This document shows, piece by piece, positions 18,198 to 27,201 of a stretch of 64,000 nucleotides of DNA (positions within the stretch are counted from its first letter, which is position 1; each line of letters begins with the position of its first letter). The DNA is from Legionella shakespearei DSM 23087 (GTDB lineage Bacteria; Pseudomonadota; Gammaproteobacteria; Legionellales; Legionellaceae). The notes under the pieces are model-generated. The model was not told the origin of the DNA, made no database searches, and saw nothing but the letters and a program-made list of their open reading frames with translations. The stretch spans positions 1-64,000 of the forward strand of contig NZ_KB892415.1 of the NCBI RefSeq assembly GCF_000373765.1, read 5' to 3'. The position numbers were made by a program, and so were the translations under genes.

Positions 18198-19316
18198 ATG
18201 CCTTTACCCCCTTTTAAATCATCGCAATCCTTGACTATGGGTGTGGAACTTGAACTGCAACTGATAAGCTTAAGTGATTTTGATTTAACAGATTCCAGTC
18301 CGGATATTTTTGAACTGCTAAAACGTAAACCCTTTCCCGGGAGTTTTACTCCGGAAATTACCGAAAGTATGCTGGAAATAGCTACGGATGTGCATGTAAC
18401 TCATAGTGAGTTGCTGCAACAATTAGTAGCTATTCGCGATGAATTACTTGCTGCGGGAGATTTATTGAACATCGGCATTTGTGGGGGAGGGACTCATCCT
18501 TTTCAAATGTGGTCAGACCGAAGAATTTTTAACAAAACACGTTTTAAGGAAGTGACCGAGCTTTATGGTTATCTAAGCAAGCAATTTACTGTTTTTGGGC
18601 AACACGTCCATATTGGTTGTACGGATGGTAATCAGGCTTTGTTTTTACTTCATGCTTTAAATCGCTTTGTGCCTCATTTTATCGCACTGTCTGCTTCCTC
18701 TCCCTTTGTTCAGGGCAAAGACACCTGGTTTAATTCTGCACGTTTAAACTCGGTGTTTGCCTTTCCTCTGAGCGGGCGGGCACCTTTTATTCTGGATTGG
18801 GAAGTCTTTGAACAACAGTATTTTGCCAAAATGGAACATACCCGAATTGTTAAAAGCATGAAGGATTTCTATTGGGATATTCGCCCCAAACCTGAGTTTG
18901 GCACTATAGAATTGCGAGTTTGTGACACGCCTTTAACGGTACATCGTGCTGCAGCTTTAGCCTGTTATTTACAGGCATTGTGTGCTTATTTACTGGATAA
19001 TAAAGGAGATTTTCCTGCAGAAGATGATTATCTGGTTTATAACTACAATCGCTTTCAGGCATGCCGCTTTGGTCTGGACGGTATTTTAGTGCACCCAAAA
19101 ACCTACGATGATATTTTATTGCGTGAAGACATTCTCACAACATTACGTTTACTCACTCCATATGCGGAACAATTGGGTGGCAGCGCTGCCCTGGAACATC
19201 TTTACCGAATTACCCATGAAGGAAGTGATGCCAGTTATTTACGCCAAAAACATATTGATCAGTCCAGCCTTGAAAGCATGGTGAATGCGTCCATACGGCG
19301 ATTTAGAAAAGGCTAG
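18198..19316 (+). CDS. ybdK: YbdK-type carboxylate-amine ligase (GCS2 family)
   Basis: The 372-residue protein is an ATP-dependent ligase of the glutamate-cysteine ligase 2 family. It begins with the GVELELQL metal/substrate motif and includes FGQHVHIGCTD, FWDIRPKPEFGTIELRVCDTP-like (seen as YWDIRPKPEFGTIELRVCD) and a conserved C-terminal Arg-rich end. E. coli YbdK joins glutamate and cysteine only weakly, so the true substrate is uncertain. It follows the antiporter gene by 4 bp. The family is firm. Confidence 0.9.
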   Translation: MPLPPFKSSQSLTMGVELELQLISLSDFDLTDSSPDIFELLKRKPFPGSFTPEITESMLEIATDVHVTHSELLQQLVAIRDELLAAGDLLNIGICGGGTHPFQMWSDRRIFNKTRFKEVTELYGYLSKQFTVFGQHVHIGCTDGNQALFLLHALNRFVPHFIALSASSPFVQGKDTWFNSARLNSVFAFPLSGRAPFILDWEVFEQQYFAKMEHTRIVKSMKDFYWDIRPKPEFGTIELRVCDTPLTVHRAAALACYLQALCAYLLDNKGDFPAEDDYLVYNYNRFQACRFGLDGILVHPKTYDDILLREDILTTLRLLTPYAEQLGGSAALEHLYRITHEGSDASYLRQKHIDQSSLESMVNASIRRFRKG

Positions 19317-19838
19317 GGACATCAGACCCTGGATTTATATAAATAACATGAGTTATGGATGAGACGCTTGTTTTATCCAGTCGTTACTTCGATGCCGTTC
19401 GGGCTGAGGTATCCCCACGAAAATGATTTATTTATCAGCACTATCTCTTCTGTTTGCTTATGCTCTCATTACCTAAAGAAAACCGAGCCGCGACCGTGAG
19501 GGAGCGGAAATTTTGGATGTACACCTAATGAGTAATCAACCATGGAGTGCATCGAACTGTTCCGCTCCCTTACGGTCGCGGCTCGGTTTTCTTGGCATGA
19601 TGCTCTTTTTGTACTCTTGATTAGCGAGTCACAATACAGGCTCAAGGGGAAATTTCGTGGGGATTCCTCAGCACCATGCCAAGGCTTCGAGACAGCGCTA
19701 TCGCGCTTCCTCAGCCCGAACGGCATCGAAGTAACGACTGGATAAAACAAGCGTCTCATCGATAACGTTAAAATAATTGGCGATTGGCGGAAAGCTGCTA
19801 TAGTTAGAATTAAAAACGTGATAAATCAGGATGATAAA
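19317..19838. other. 522-bp gap occupied by a nested palindromic element
   Basis: Nearly the whole gap is the family B element at 19358-19760. The short open frames inside it come from the palindrome and are not believable genes. Confidence 0.7.
19358..19760. repeat. 403-bp nested palindromic element, family B (full copy)
   Basis: The outer arms at 19358-19409 and 19709-19760 are perfect 52-bp inverted repeats starting gatgagacgc. Inside is a near-perfect 31-bp inverted repeat (19478-19508 with 19561-19591, core ccgagccgcgaccgt) and a ccccacgaaa/tttcgtgggg pair. A copy lacking the outer arms lies at 29545-29805, and an arms-only copy at about 31617-31758. It carries no transposase, so it looks like a non-autonomous mobile element. 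Confidence 0.85.
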
Positions 19839-20576
19839 ATGACCCGGATCAAGAGTTGCTGTGTTTTATTCGTTTTCGCTTTCTTTTTACCGTCTCTTCA
19901 CGCAGTGCCTTTGACCGTAGGTACTATTGCTTATAACCCCCCTTTTGAAACCATGGTAAGCGATAATAAAAGCCAGGATTTCTTTGGTTTTGATATTTCC
20001 ATTGTGAAAGAATTATGCAAGCGCATGAAACGTGAATGCCATTTCAAAAGGGTGCTATTTCATGAAATTCCCGACTTGATTAATAGCGGGGAAATTGATC
20101 TGGCAATTGGTGCCATCATCATTACTCCGGAACGGCGGATGGATTTTTTATTTAGCCTTCCCTACAAAGAAAGTACCTTACAATACATGGTTTTAAAGAA
20201 TACCGATATTCCTGATATCAAGGCATTACAAGGCAAAATTCTTGGCATATACAGAGGCTCGCCTTCTGAGTATTTTGTGCTAAAACAATTTAATGACAAC
20301 GTTCAGCTTGAATCATTTGAAAATTCAATGGATTTGATTTATGCCCTGGATAAAAAGCAAGTGAGTGCCATTATTACAAACCGACCCCAGGCGGATTACT
20401 GGATAGCGAATAATCAAAACTCATATAAATTGCTGGGTCCTGAGTTTCCCATAGGTGAGGGTTATGGCATTGTGGCCAAATTAGGGAATACAGACCTTAT
20501 GAATACAATTAACAAGACTTTAGTGACCATGGAAAAGGATGGGACTTATATTAGCCTCTATGAGAGTTCCTTTTAA
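19839..20576 (+). CDS. Periplasmic amino-acid-binding-type protein (SBP family 3), orphan
   Basis: The 245 residues comprise a signal peptide (MTRIKSCCVLFVFAFFLPSLHA) and a family 3 solute-binding fold. PFE near 36, FGFDISIVKELC near 50, ITPERRMDFLFSLPY near 95 and GEGYGI near 210 fit polar-amino-acid binding proteins. The carboxylate-gripping arginine is present in ITPERR. I prefer ATG 19839, with AGGAT eight bases upstream, over the GTG at 19818. No ABC permease or ATPase gene is adjacent, so it may feed a distant transporter or a sensor. A paralogue lies at 44356-45090. Confidence 0.82.
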   Translation: MTRIKSCCVLFVFAFFLPSLHAVPLTVGTIAYNPPFETMVSDNKSQDFFGFDISIVKELCKRMKRECHFKRVLFHEIPDLINSGEIDLAIGAIIITPERRMDFLFSLPYKESTLQYMVLKNTDIPDIKALQGKILGIYRGSPSEYFVLKQFNDNVQLESFENSMDLIYALDKKQVSAIITNRPQADYWIANNQNSYKLLGPEFPIGEGYGIVAKLGNTDLMNTINKTLVTMEKDGTYISLYESSF

Positions 20577-20703
20577 TAGAGGCAATTAGAACCAAAGATC
20601 TGACCTAAGCAACTTGTTAGGAGTAGCGCTTTAGATAAATTATGCGTCATATGATTGAATGAGACCAATAATTGCTTTTATTCTCGCTGATGCATGGTCT
20701 GGC

Positions 20704-22050
20704 TTACTTTTGGTATTCATTAAAAGAGCCGCATTCTTTATATCTCAGGTGTTGGTAATATGGGCGAGATTCTTTTGAGGTGTGCACAACACTAAGGTGA
20801 TACCCCAACTCTTTTGAGCGCTGTAAACAATATTCTTGCAGGGCTTTAGCATAACCCTTTCGACGCTCGGCAGGTGTAGTTGTAAGTAAATAAAGTCCTG
20901 AAATTTGGGCAAAATAACAGCATGACGCACAGGCTACAGGTGTCCCATTAATATATCCCACATAAAATTCCAGCGGATCATCCTCAGTTAAAATCGCCGC
21001 TATCCGAGCGAAACAGATTTGAAAAGCCATACCATCACATGCAAGCACTGAGGCAAAATCCTTTAATGTCTGTTCATCAGTCGCAGCAACAATATCAAGT
21101 TTCATTTGGGAAGGAGACGGCTTGTCCCATGCATCCAAATCAAGGTACATTGCGAACGTATTCCGGGTGTTTTTATAGCCATGATGTTCCAGATGGGCGG
21201 CTAAATCTTCGGGTTGGTCAAGAGGGCTTATCCACCATGAAAAGGGACTCTTTTTGCGGGTGAAATAATCAGTTACTTCTGCAATTTTTTGATGAGCATT
21301 TTCTGATGAAAAATCAGCATCCAGCACATAATTCAAAGAGCTGTTCGCCAATCCGGAATGCACAAGAGTGAAACCCGGAACCCTGACCAATTCAATTTCT
21401 GCACTGTATTGGGCGAAATGAGTCATATAAACATTAAAATTGGCTCCTATTGCCTGTAATAACTTTTCCTGGGGCCAGTATTTAGCGTGTATTCCTGTGT
21501 TGGGTGGCAAGTACTCTTTTTTTCTTCCCGGCCAAAGCTTGGCTTTGGCATCAATTTCCTGCACCAGCTTATCTTTTCCAGAAACATAAGAATAAATATC
21601 ATAGCCAAATTGAGCCGCCAGCTGAGTTTTAAGTTTGGCGTAATCGCGGGCTATCTCAGGATGGTGAATAAGATAATCCCTGAAATTAACATGACGATTG
21701 ATTTGAGGACTTCCCCGCTCATGCAAATGCAAATGAAAGCGAATTGTTTCATCTTGCCGTTTGGTAACAAAACTCACATGAGGAATGATTTGGCGTCGGA
21801 TGGGATCATAATTGAGTTGGCTCAATTGTTCCCTTATAAACCCTGTCTCATCCAAATTATCAATAACCAGCATCATATCAATAACAGGCTTCGCCGGCAT
21901 ATGGGGAATACTGGTACTGCCTATATGATAAATTGCAGCAAGAGAAGTACCCAACACCTTTTGAATGCGCTTCGCCTCATCCTCAAACAGATTAGGCCAA
22001 CGTATGTCATAAGGGATGAGTTGTACTTTGTATGAGTTAGCTACATTCAT
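20704..22050 (-). CDS. GrpB/UPF0157 nucleotidyltransferase-like domain fused to GNAT acetyltransferase
   Basis: The 448-residue protein is a two-domain fusion. Residues 1-180 are a GrpB (UPF0157) domain, with IYHIGSTSIPHMPAKPVIDM carrying the GS and D-x-M residues of the nucleotidyltransferase fold. Residues ~300-448 are a GNAT fold with the acetyl-CoA loop TTPAERRKGYAKAL and a C-terminal YYQHLRYKECGSF. The middle (190-300) may be a second, degenerate GNAT half. Both parts are recognised from motifs; their joint role and substrate are unknown. It is a single gene in its own transcription unit. Confidence 0.8.
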   Translation of the reverse strand: MNVANSYKVQLIPYDIRWPNLFEDEAKRIQKVLGTSLAAIYHIGSTSIPHMPAKPVIDMMLVIDNLDETGFIREQLSQLNYDPIRRQIIPHVSFVTKRQDETIRFHLHLHERGSPQINRHVNFRDYLIHHPEIARDYAKLKTQLAAQFGYDIYSYVSGKDKLVQEIDAKAKLWPGRKKEYLPPNTGIHAKYWPQEKLLQAIGANFNVYMTHFAQYSAEIELVRVPGFTLVHSGLANSSLNYVLDADFSSENAHQKIAEVTDYFTRKKSPFSWWISPLDQPEDLAAHLEHHGYKNTRNTFAMYLDLDAWDKPSPSQMKLDIVAATDEQTLKDFASVLACDGMAFQICFARIAAILTEDDPLEFYVGYINGTPVACASCCYFAQISGLYLLTTTPAERRKGYAKALQEYCLQRSKELGYHLSVVHTSKESRPYYQHLRYKECGSFNEYQK

Positions 22051-22096
22051 TTACCAGGCCCATTCTTAAAATTCAGACTAAAGAAATTATAGATTA

Positions 22097-22114
22097 AGTT
22101 AACTTAATGGCAGT
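22097..22114. repeat. Solo terminal repeat, family D
   Basis: aacttaatggcagt, preceded by a ttaagtt half, matches the right end of the MITE-like element at 50006-50141. No partner end is near, so it is a remnant. Confidence 0.5.
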
Positions 22115-22300
22115 ATCAAGCTGCCAACTGAACAGCGTTTTAAAAATATATGTCTCTTTGGGAATCAAATTGTGTATCATGCCATGGCAGGAGAATGATA
22201 ATGAAATGAATGGTAGTTGGGTGTAATCTATTCGCAGACGTATATAAATTAGAGAGCCTATACTTATTAAAAAATGGCGCACCATTACAGGAAAATAAAA

Positions 22301-23059
22301 ATGTCATTGAGGCATCGCCTGGCTCTGGAACTGGATCCAGGTTTGAAACACACTCCAGGCTTATCTATTCTCAATAAGATTATTATTGTCGTTATTCTTT
22401 GCTCCCTTCTTTTGGCAATTATAGAAACCGAGCGTACCATTTACCTTCATCATGAACGGATTTTTATGATAGCTGAATGGGTTTTTACCACCGTTTTTGC
22501 TATTGAATATATTGCCCGTGTTTGGGTAAGTATTGAGAATCCGAAATATGTAAGCCGCTTTCGCTTTATGCTTACGCCAGCGACTATTTTAGATCTTTTG
22601 ACTGTCCTGTTAATTTTACTTACCACAATGGGTACAGAAGGTTTTATTCTGAGGTTGGCTCGTCTGCTAAGAGTGTTAAGAATTGCCAAATTAGGGCGTT
22701 ATTCTGTAGCAATGCAAAATATTGGTCATGCGATTTATCTTAGACGCTTTGAATTAATTATCAGTTTTGGGATAGGGGTGTGCGCATTGATTATATCGTC
22801 TTCACTATTATATATCGTTGAGGGTGACATGCAGCCGGAGTATTTTGGCAGCATACCCCGAGCCATGTGGTGGTCTGTTGCCACATTAACAACGGTAGGC
22901 TATGGAGATGTTTATCCCGTTACCGCTTTAGGCAGATTTTTTGCTGCAATTACAGCCGTTGTAGGTATCGGCTTAATAGCTATGCCTACGGGGATACTTG
23001 CGGCTTCTTTTAGCGATGCGATTCAAACCATTAAGAAAAATCATTCAGAGAAAGAGTAA
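22301..23059 (+). CDS. Voltage-gated-type potassium channel subunit
   Basis: The 252 residues from ATG 22301 carry six helices: S1-S3, an S4-like segment LARLLRVLRIAKLGRYS with regular Arg/Lys, a pore helix, and the K+ selectivity filter TTVGYGD, then S6. The protein should form a tetrameric K+ channel in the inner membrane. I chose 22301 because AGGA lies about ten bases upstream; the ATG at 22274 has none. There is no RCK domain. Single gene; family is firm, gating is inferred. Confidence 0.88.
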   Translation: MSLRHRLALELDPGLKHTPGLSILNKIIIVVILCSLLLAIIETERTIYLHHERIFMIAEWVFTTVFAIEYIARVWVSIENPKYVSRFRFMLTPATILDLLTVLLILLTTMGTEGFILRLARLLRVLRIAKLGRYSVAMQNIGHAIYLRRFELIISFGIGVCALIISSSLLYIVEGDMQPEYFGSIPRAMWWSVATLTTVGYGDVYPVTALGRFFAAITAVVGIGLIAMPTGILAASFSDAIQTIKKNHSEKE

Positions 23060-23096
23060 TATTCCATAAAATAAATACTAAACACGTAGATTTTGA

Positions 23097-23606
23097 CTAC
23101 ACTGTGTTCAAATGTTTGATTAGAGGAAAATCCCCTAAGATAGCTCCTACATATTCAGGTTCGCCGCTTGCAACAAAACCATTTCTTTCATAAAAATTTT
23201 TTGCGGTTATTGTACTGATAACCGAAAGTGTTTTAATTCCAGATGACTTTGCAATGTGTTCTACTCCTTTTAACAGGACTTTACCAACACCTTTATAGAT
23301 ATGAGAAGGAAGAACATAATTTAATAATATTTCCCCATCTTTTTTCATTAAGACAAAACCTGCAAATTTACCTTCAAAAGTATCAAGAGCAGCTAAAGAT
23401 ATGTTGTTGGGTGAGTTAATCCATTGAGCAACATTTATCGGAGTTTTATTGTCCAGCCATTCTTTCATTATCTGTGGGTCATTATTGTAATCGGCTGTAC
23501 AATTTACAGTAATAGATTCTATTAATAAATCGCATAGTTCTTTACTGTGTTCTGCAGATGGAGTAATCACTTCTAAATTGTCTATCATGTCAGCACTCGT
23601 TACCAT
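23097..23606 (-). CDS. GNAT-family N-acetyltransferase
   Basis: About 169 residues from ATG 23606. The acetyl-CoA-binding motif is seen in NYVLPSHIYKGVGKVLLKG (~110-128) and a C-terminal NFYERNGFVASGEP segment. The frame is open further, to 23672, overlapping the preceding gene; I chose a start that avoids this overlap, but no strong ribosome site decides it. It follows the PLP enzyme by about 20 bp on the same strand, so the two are likely co-transcribed and may act on related amines. Substrate unknown. Confidence 0.78.
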   Translation of the reverse strand: MVTSADMIDNLEVITPSAEHSKELCDLLIESITVNCTADYNNDPQIMKEWLDNKTPINVAQWINSPNNISLAALDTFEGKFAGFVLMKKDGEILLNYVLPSHIYKGVGKVLLKGVEHIAKSSGIKTLSVISTITAKNFYERNGFVASGEPEYVGAILGDFPLIKHLNTV

Positions 23607-23628
23607 TTGCGTATCTGTAATCAATGAT

Positions 23629-24774
23629 TTACTGTGACTTGCCCCGCAGGTCAATTTCCCAAATATCTTCAATTACTCCATTATTGGCAATATAAAATTT
23701 ATCAAAGAGATTAATTGTTGGATCACAATGAGGAACGATAAGTTCTATAAGCTCTCCATTTTTGGGAAGTTCACTGTCCTTATCTGCAGTAATTTTTCCA
23801 TGTTCATCACCAAAGCCACCCCAGCCATAATGTAATCCTTTATGACTGATAATTTCAGGTTTGTTTTTGATATCGAAATAAATGGATTTTGTTCCGCTAT
23901 CAACGGTGACATGTTCTTTTCTGTTGCTGCTAATAACCGTTGTTAGAAGAGTCATTGCAGGTTTAAACGTGGTGAATGAGGTGCTATTGGTTTTAGAGCC
24001 TATGATGCTGTATTCAACATCCATAACCGTATACGATCCTGGCTGAATTTCGGTGACTTCTGAGGCATCAACATCTATATCGTAAGTACCTGTTCCGGTA
24101 CCTGTTAGTATTGGGCAAGGTATTCCTGCTGCTTTGAATTGTTTAACTACATTACTTGCCATCTCCATGACCTGCAATGAACGATTTTTTCTCTCTTCAT
24201 AGGAGCTTATATGTTGAAGATTACCTGCATAGCATTGAATACCCATAAGATTCAGCCATTTTAACTGGCTTATTTTCAAAGCAAAATTTAATGCATCTTC
24301 AGATTTGATGCCTGTTCTGCCTATTCCGGGATCCAGGTCAATCAAGACATTGATCCTGGATTGAATTGCCTGGCCTGCCTCATTTAAATCATGCAAATTT
24401 CTTTCATTATCTACAACGACCAGGGTTTCAGGGACTTTTTTCAGACATGAGATGAAACGCTGTATTTTATTTGTAGTGATTACAGGAGAGGTAATTAAAA
24501 TATTATTTATTCCCGCATGAATAAGAGCTTCCGCTTCAGACACTTTTGCAGCACTTATACCTATTGCGCCATATTCTATCTGCAGCTTAGCCAATTTTGA
24601 GCATTTATGAGTTTTTACATGGGGGCGAATGTCCACTTTGGTATTTTGCGAATGTTGACGCATTACATTTAAATTAAACTCCAATGCGCTTTTCTCAATA
24701 ACCAGACATGGTGTATCAAGTTCCATTTTATTCATTTGGTTCAGGATTTTTGACATAGGATTATTTGATTCCAT
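23629..24774 (-). CDS. D-threonine aldolase / D-serine dehydratase-like PLP enzyme
   Basis: The 381-residue protein has an alanine-racemase-type TIM barrel, with the PLP lysine in DIRPHVKTHKC (~residue 55), and a C-terminal beta domain. The metal-binding PHCDPT near residue 350 resembles the HxC zinc site of DSD1-type enzymes. Family members cleave D-3-hydroxyamino acids or dehydrate D-serine; the exact reaction is not fixed by sequence. M1 and M7 are both possible starts. It likely heads an operon with the downstream GNAT gene. Confidence 0.85.
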   Translation of the reverse strand: MESNNPMSKILNQMNKMELDTPCLVIEKSALEFNLNVMRQHSQNTKVDIRPHVKTHKCSKLAKLQIEYGAIGISAAKVSEAEALIHAGINNILITSPVITTNKIQRFISCLKKVPETLVVVDNERNLHDLNEAGQAIQSRINVLIDLDPGIGRTGIKSEDALNFALKISQLKWLNLMGIQCYAGNLQHISSYEERKNRSLQVMEMASNVVKQFKAAGIPCPILTGTGTGTYDIDVDASEVTEIQPGSYTVMDVEYSIIGSKTNSTSFTTFKPAMTLLTTVISSNRKEHVTVDSGTKSIYFDIKNKPEIISHKGLHYGWGGFGDEHGKITADKDSELPKNGELIELIVPHCDPTINLFDKFYIANNGVIEDIWEIDLRGKSQ

Positions 24775-25077
24775 TCCGAATAAATTGATTGATTTTTGAG
24801 TAAGAACAGTAGCGGATGGTCATGTACTGTGCTATGAAGTGTGTATATCAGTTTTGTTTTTTTTGAGCAAGAAAAAAATGAAAAATAATTAAGGCTTTTG
24901 ATAAGTCCATTAGCCCAGATGAAGGTGACTCCAGTTTTGTATACGAATGCAGAAAATAGCCGAGTCCATCACTTTGGGAATTTCTACGTCACTGCACATG
25001 GATTACAGTGACGCAGTTACTCATTAATTTATGTATTTGCAGGTTGAATTTAAATTAAAAGACTGTATTGGTGGTAC
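24775..25077. other. 303-bp gap, one hairpin, no gene
   Basis: cgtcactg (24989-24996) and cagtgacg pair around an 11-nt loop. It is not followed by a T-run on either strand, so I do not call it a terminator. The rest is AT-rich sequence upstream of the PLP-enzyme gene, where its promoter should lie; I see nothing else. Confidence 0.4.
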
Positions 25078-25512
25078 TTATTTTAGTCCAAAAAATTTCA
25101 GTCCTTCGTTGAGATGGCAGGTTATGTTGACGTTGTTCATTATTTTTTTATTAGTTTCTATATCAAAAAAGGCCAAAACAATTTGTGCGTTTCCTTGTCT
25201 ATCAACTAAAATGGTTCCTCGTTGCATGACGCCAGCTGCTGTTAAGGGGGCTCTGCCATGAGCATATTTACTCCCATCAACTGAAATGAGTTCATCGTTA
25301 AAGGTAATGACTTGTGGGTTTATCTGCCATTTGGCAACATGTATTTTAATTTCATTCGGATCATCAATAGAGCACTGAGTTAAATCAATTAGAAGACTTG
25401 CTTTGTTACCCTTCGAAAGATGCTGGGTAATTTTGTCAAAAGAGGGCAACACTTGGGCGTTTAAGATTTGAGAGAAGAAAACTAATATACATCCATAAAG
25501 TATTTTTTTCAT
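25078..25512 (-). CDS. VirK-like periplasmic protein
   Basis: The 144 residues start with a signal peptide (MKKILYGCILVFFSQILNAQ). The rest fits the VirK family: a helix then LIDLTQCS, a GRAPLTAAGVMQRG loop and two cysteines (in LTQCS and ITCHL) that may form a disulfide. VirK was named from Agrobacterium; Legionella carries members with unsettled roles. AAGGA precedes the ATG. Single gene. The family call rests on pattern recall and is moderate. Confidence 0.6.
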   Translation of the reverse strand: MKKILYGCILVFFSQILNAQVLPSFDKITQHLSKGNKASLLIDLTQCSIDDPNEIKIHVAKWQINPQVITFNDELISVDGSKYAHGRAPLTAAGVMQRGTILVDRQGNAQIVLAFFDIETNKKIMNNVNITCHLNEGLKFFGLK

Positions 25513-25623
25513 TTTAAATCCTTGTCACTTGTGAGCATCACTAATACCTTTCAGGCTCTACCCCAAACTTAGACATGTAAAATTTTATATTTTGATAAGA
25601 GAGATGAAAAACCTTGCTGGAGT

Positions 25624-25699
25624 TGGCTCCCTGGGACGGGCTCGAACCGCCGACCTAATGATTAACAGTCATCCGCTCTACCGACTGAGCTACCAGGGA
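25624..25699 (-). tRNA. tRNA-Asn (anticodon GTT), CCA encoded
   Basis: On the minus strand a 7-bp acceptor stem TCCCTGG/CCAGGGA encloses the D-arm (AGCTCAGTCGGTAGAGC), an anticodon loop CTGTTAA with anticodon GTT, and a T-arm with GGTTCGAGCC. Discriminator G and CCA follow in the DNA, 76 nt in all. The cloverleaf is complete. Confidence 0.97.
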
Positions 25700-25709
25700 A
25701 TGAGGCGGA

Positions 25710-25738
25710 ATCTTAAAACGATTTTGCGTGAGAAGCAA
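25710..25738 (-). promoter_or_regulatory. Probable promoter of tRNA-Asn
   Basis: On the minus strand TTGCTT (25738-25733) and TAAGAT (25715-25710) are separated by 17 bp and end 10 bp before the mature 5' end. The spacing is ideal for the housekeeping sigma factor. Confidence 0.55.
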
Positions 25739-25838
25739 GTATATTTTATATATTTTTTTTAACGTCGGTTTATGTTTTGCCAGATTGTGTAAACAGTGTG
25801 GTTTTTGGTCTTAAAAGAGTGGGAGTTAAACTGTTTTG

Positions 25839-25960
25839 TAGCCCGTATTAGGCGTAGCCGTAATACGGGAATGAGTTGATTGCCACTTCGCTCAGGACGA
25901 TATGGATCAGAGATTCATTTTGGAAAATTCCCGTATTACGCTTCGCTAATACGGGCTACG
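25839..25960. repeat. REP-like pair, family A
   Basis: gtagcccgtattaggcgtag then ccgtaatacggg on the left, and an inverted copy cccgtattacgcttcgctaa then tacgggctac on the right, lie between the tRNA and the aminotransferase gene. The middle contains a fragment of family C (ctcaggacga). Confidence 0.8.
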
Positions 25961-25976
25961 GATCGGTGCGTAAACT

Positions 25977-27155
25977 CTAATTACAAAAACGTTGTAATCG
26001 GTTCAGAGCGTCCTTCAGAGTATCTATTCCTGTTGCAAAAGAAAGACGGATGCAGCCTTCGGTGCCGAAGGCTGAGCCGGGTACTAAGGCCACGCCTACT
26101 TCATTCAATAAACGCTCAGAAAACTCAATGTCATTGGCGTAACCACGTTTTTCTATGATTGCCTGTACGCTGGGGAAGATGTAAAAGGTACCATCAGCGG
26201 GAATTACTTCAATTCCAGGTATACTTTGTAAGCGATCTGCCACGTAATCGTGTCGTTGGTGAAAGGCGTTAACCATTTCATTGACGCTGTCATTACTGCC
26301 GCTTAATGCGGCCACAGCTGCTCTCTGAGCAATTGAGCAAGGATTTGATGTAGACTGTGATTGAATGGTTTTCATGGCATTCATTAAAGGCAATGGGCCT
26401 GCTGCGTAACCTATTCTCCAGCCAGTCATGGCGTAAGCTTTGGAAACGCCATTGAGCACTATAGTTCTGTCATATAATTCGGGACATGCATTTAAAATAT
26501 TGGCAAAAGGCTGGCTCCACAGGATGTGTTCGTACATGTCATCAGTGGCAATCAGGATCTGAGGGTGTTTTTTTAATACCTCTCCTAAAGCTTTTAATTC
26601 ATCCAGTGTATAAGCAATTCCAGAGGGATTAGACGGGCTGTTCAGAAAAATCATTTTGGTTTTGGGCGTAATAGCCTGTTCCAATTGCTGAGCATTTATT
26701 TTATAGCGTTGTGCCGGAGTAGTTTCAATAATTACGGGTGCACCATCAGCAAGCAAGACCATATCTGGATAAGATACCCAATAAGGAGCCGGGATGATCA
26801 CCTCATCGCCAGCATTAAGAAAAGCCTGGCATAAGTTGTAACAACTTTGCTTGCCACCTACAGAAACCAGAATCTGATTCAGTTGATAATCCAGGTCATT
26901 ATCTCTTTTGAATTTGTTTTGTACTGCTTCTTTTAATTCAGGTATGCCGTCAACAGCAGTGTATTTGGTATCGCCAGCTTCAATAGCTGAGATGGCAGCC
27001 AGCTTAATATGTTGGGGTGTGTCAAAATCAGGCTCGCCTGTACCCAAACCAATAATATCAAGTCCCTGAGCTTTCATTTGGGCAGCTTTTGCTGCTACAG
27101 CCAAGGTAGGTGAGGGCTTTACTTTCTGCACACGCTTCGCCAATGCGATATCCAT
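25977..27155 (-). CDS. aspC: Aspartate aminotransferase (class I, Ib-type)
   Basis: The 392-residue PLP enzyme exchanges the amino group between aspartate and 2-oxoglutarate. Visible are the substrate motif NSPSNPSG (Asn pairs with PLP), the D-x-MYEH segment, the PLP-lysine in GVSKAYAMTGWRIGY and a C-terminal CIRLSFA arginine. AGGAG precedes the ATG. It is divergent from uvrB with only 46 bp between the two starts. Some relatives also act on prephenate or aromatic substrates, so the exact specificity is not certain. Confidence 0.9.
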   Translation of the reverse strand: MDIALAKRVQKVKPSPTLAVAAKAAQMKAQGLDIIGLGTGEPDFDTPQHIKLAAISAIEAGDTKYTAVDGIPELKEAVQNKFKRDNDLDYQLNQILVSVGGKQSCYNLCQAFLNAGDEVIIPAPYWVSYPDMVLLADGAPVIIETTPAQRYKINAQQLEQAITPKTKMIFLNSPSNPSGIAYTLDELKALGEVLKKHPQILIATDDMYEHILWSQPFANILNACPELYDRTIVLNGVSKAYAMTGWRIGYAAGPLPLMNAMKTIQSQSTSNPCSIAQRAAVAALSGSNDSVNEMVNAFHQRHDYVADRLQSIPGIEVIPADGTFYIFPSVQAIIEKRGYANDIEFSERLLNEVGVALVPGSAFGTEGCIRLSFATGIDTLKDALNRLQRFCN

Positions 27156-27188
27156 CGTTTACTCCTGTGAATTAAGGGTGTCCTAGCA

Positions 27189-27201
27189 TATAATATAGAA
27201 T
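27189..27201 (+). promoter_or_regulatory. Possible -10 box directly before uvrB
   Basis: A perfect TATAAT sits at 27189-27194, so transcription would start at or next to the ATG at 27202. No Shine-Dalgarno sequence is seen. The -35 region has no good match. Confidence 0.4.

Noticed and set aside
19469-19759. Short frames on both strands in the palindrome
   Set aside because: They come from the repeat's inverted structure, start within repeated bases and have no family match.
21487-22035. Plus-strand 182-residue frame
   Set aside because: It lies antisense to the conserved GrpB domain; codon pattern and lack of family support mark it as a shadow.
24989-25020. Terminator between the PLP enzyme and virK-like genes
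   Set aside because: The hairpin has no T-run on either strand and lies on the upstream side of the PLP-enzyme gene.
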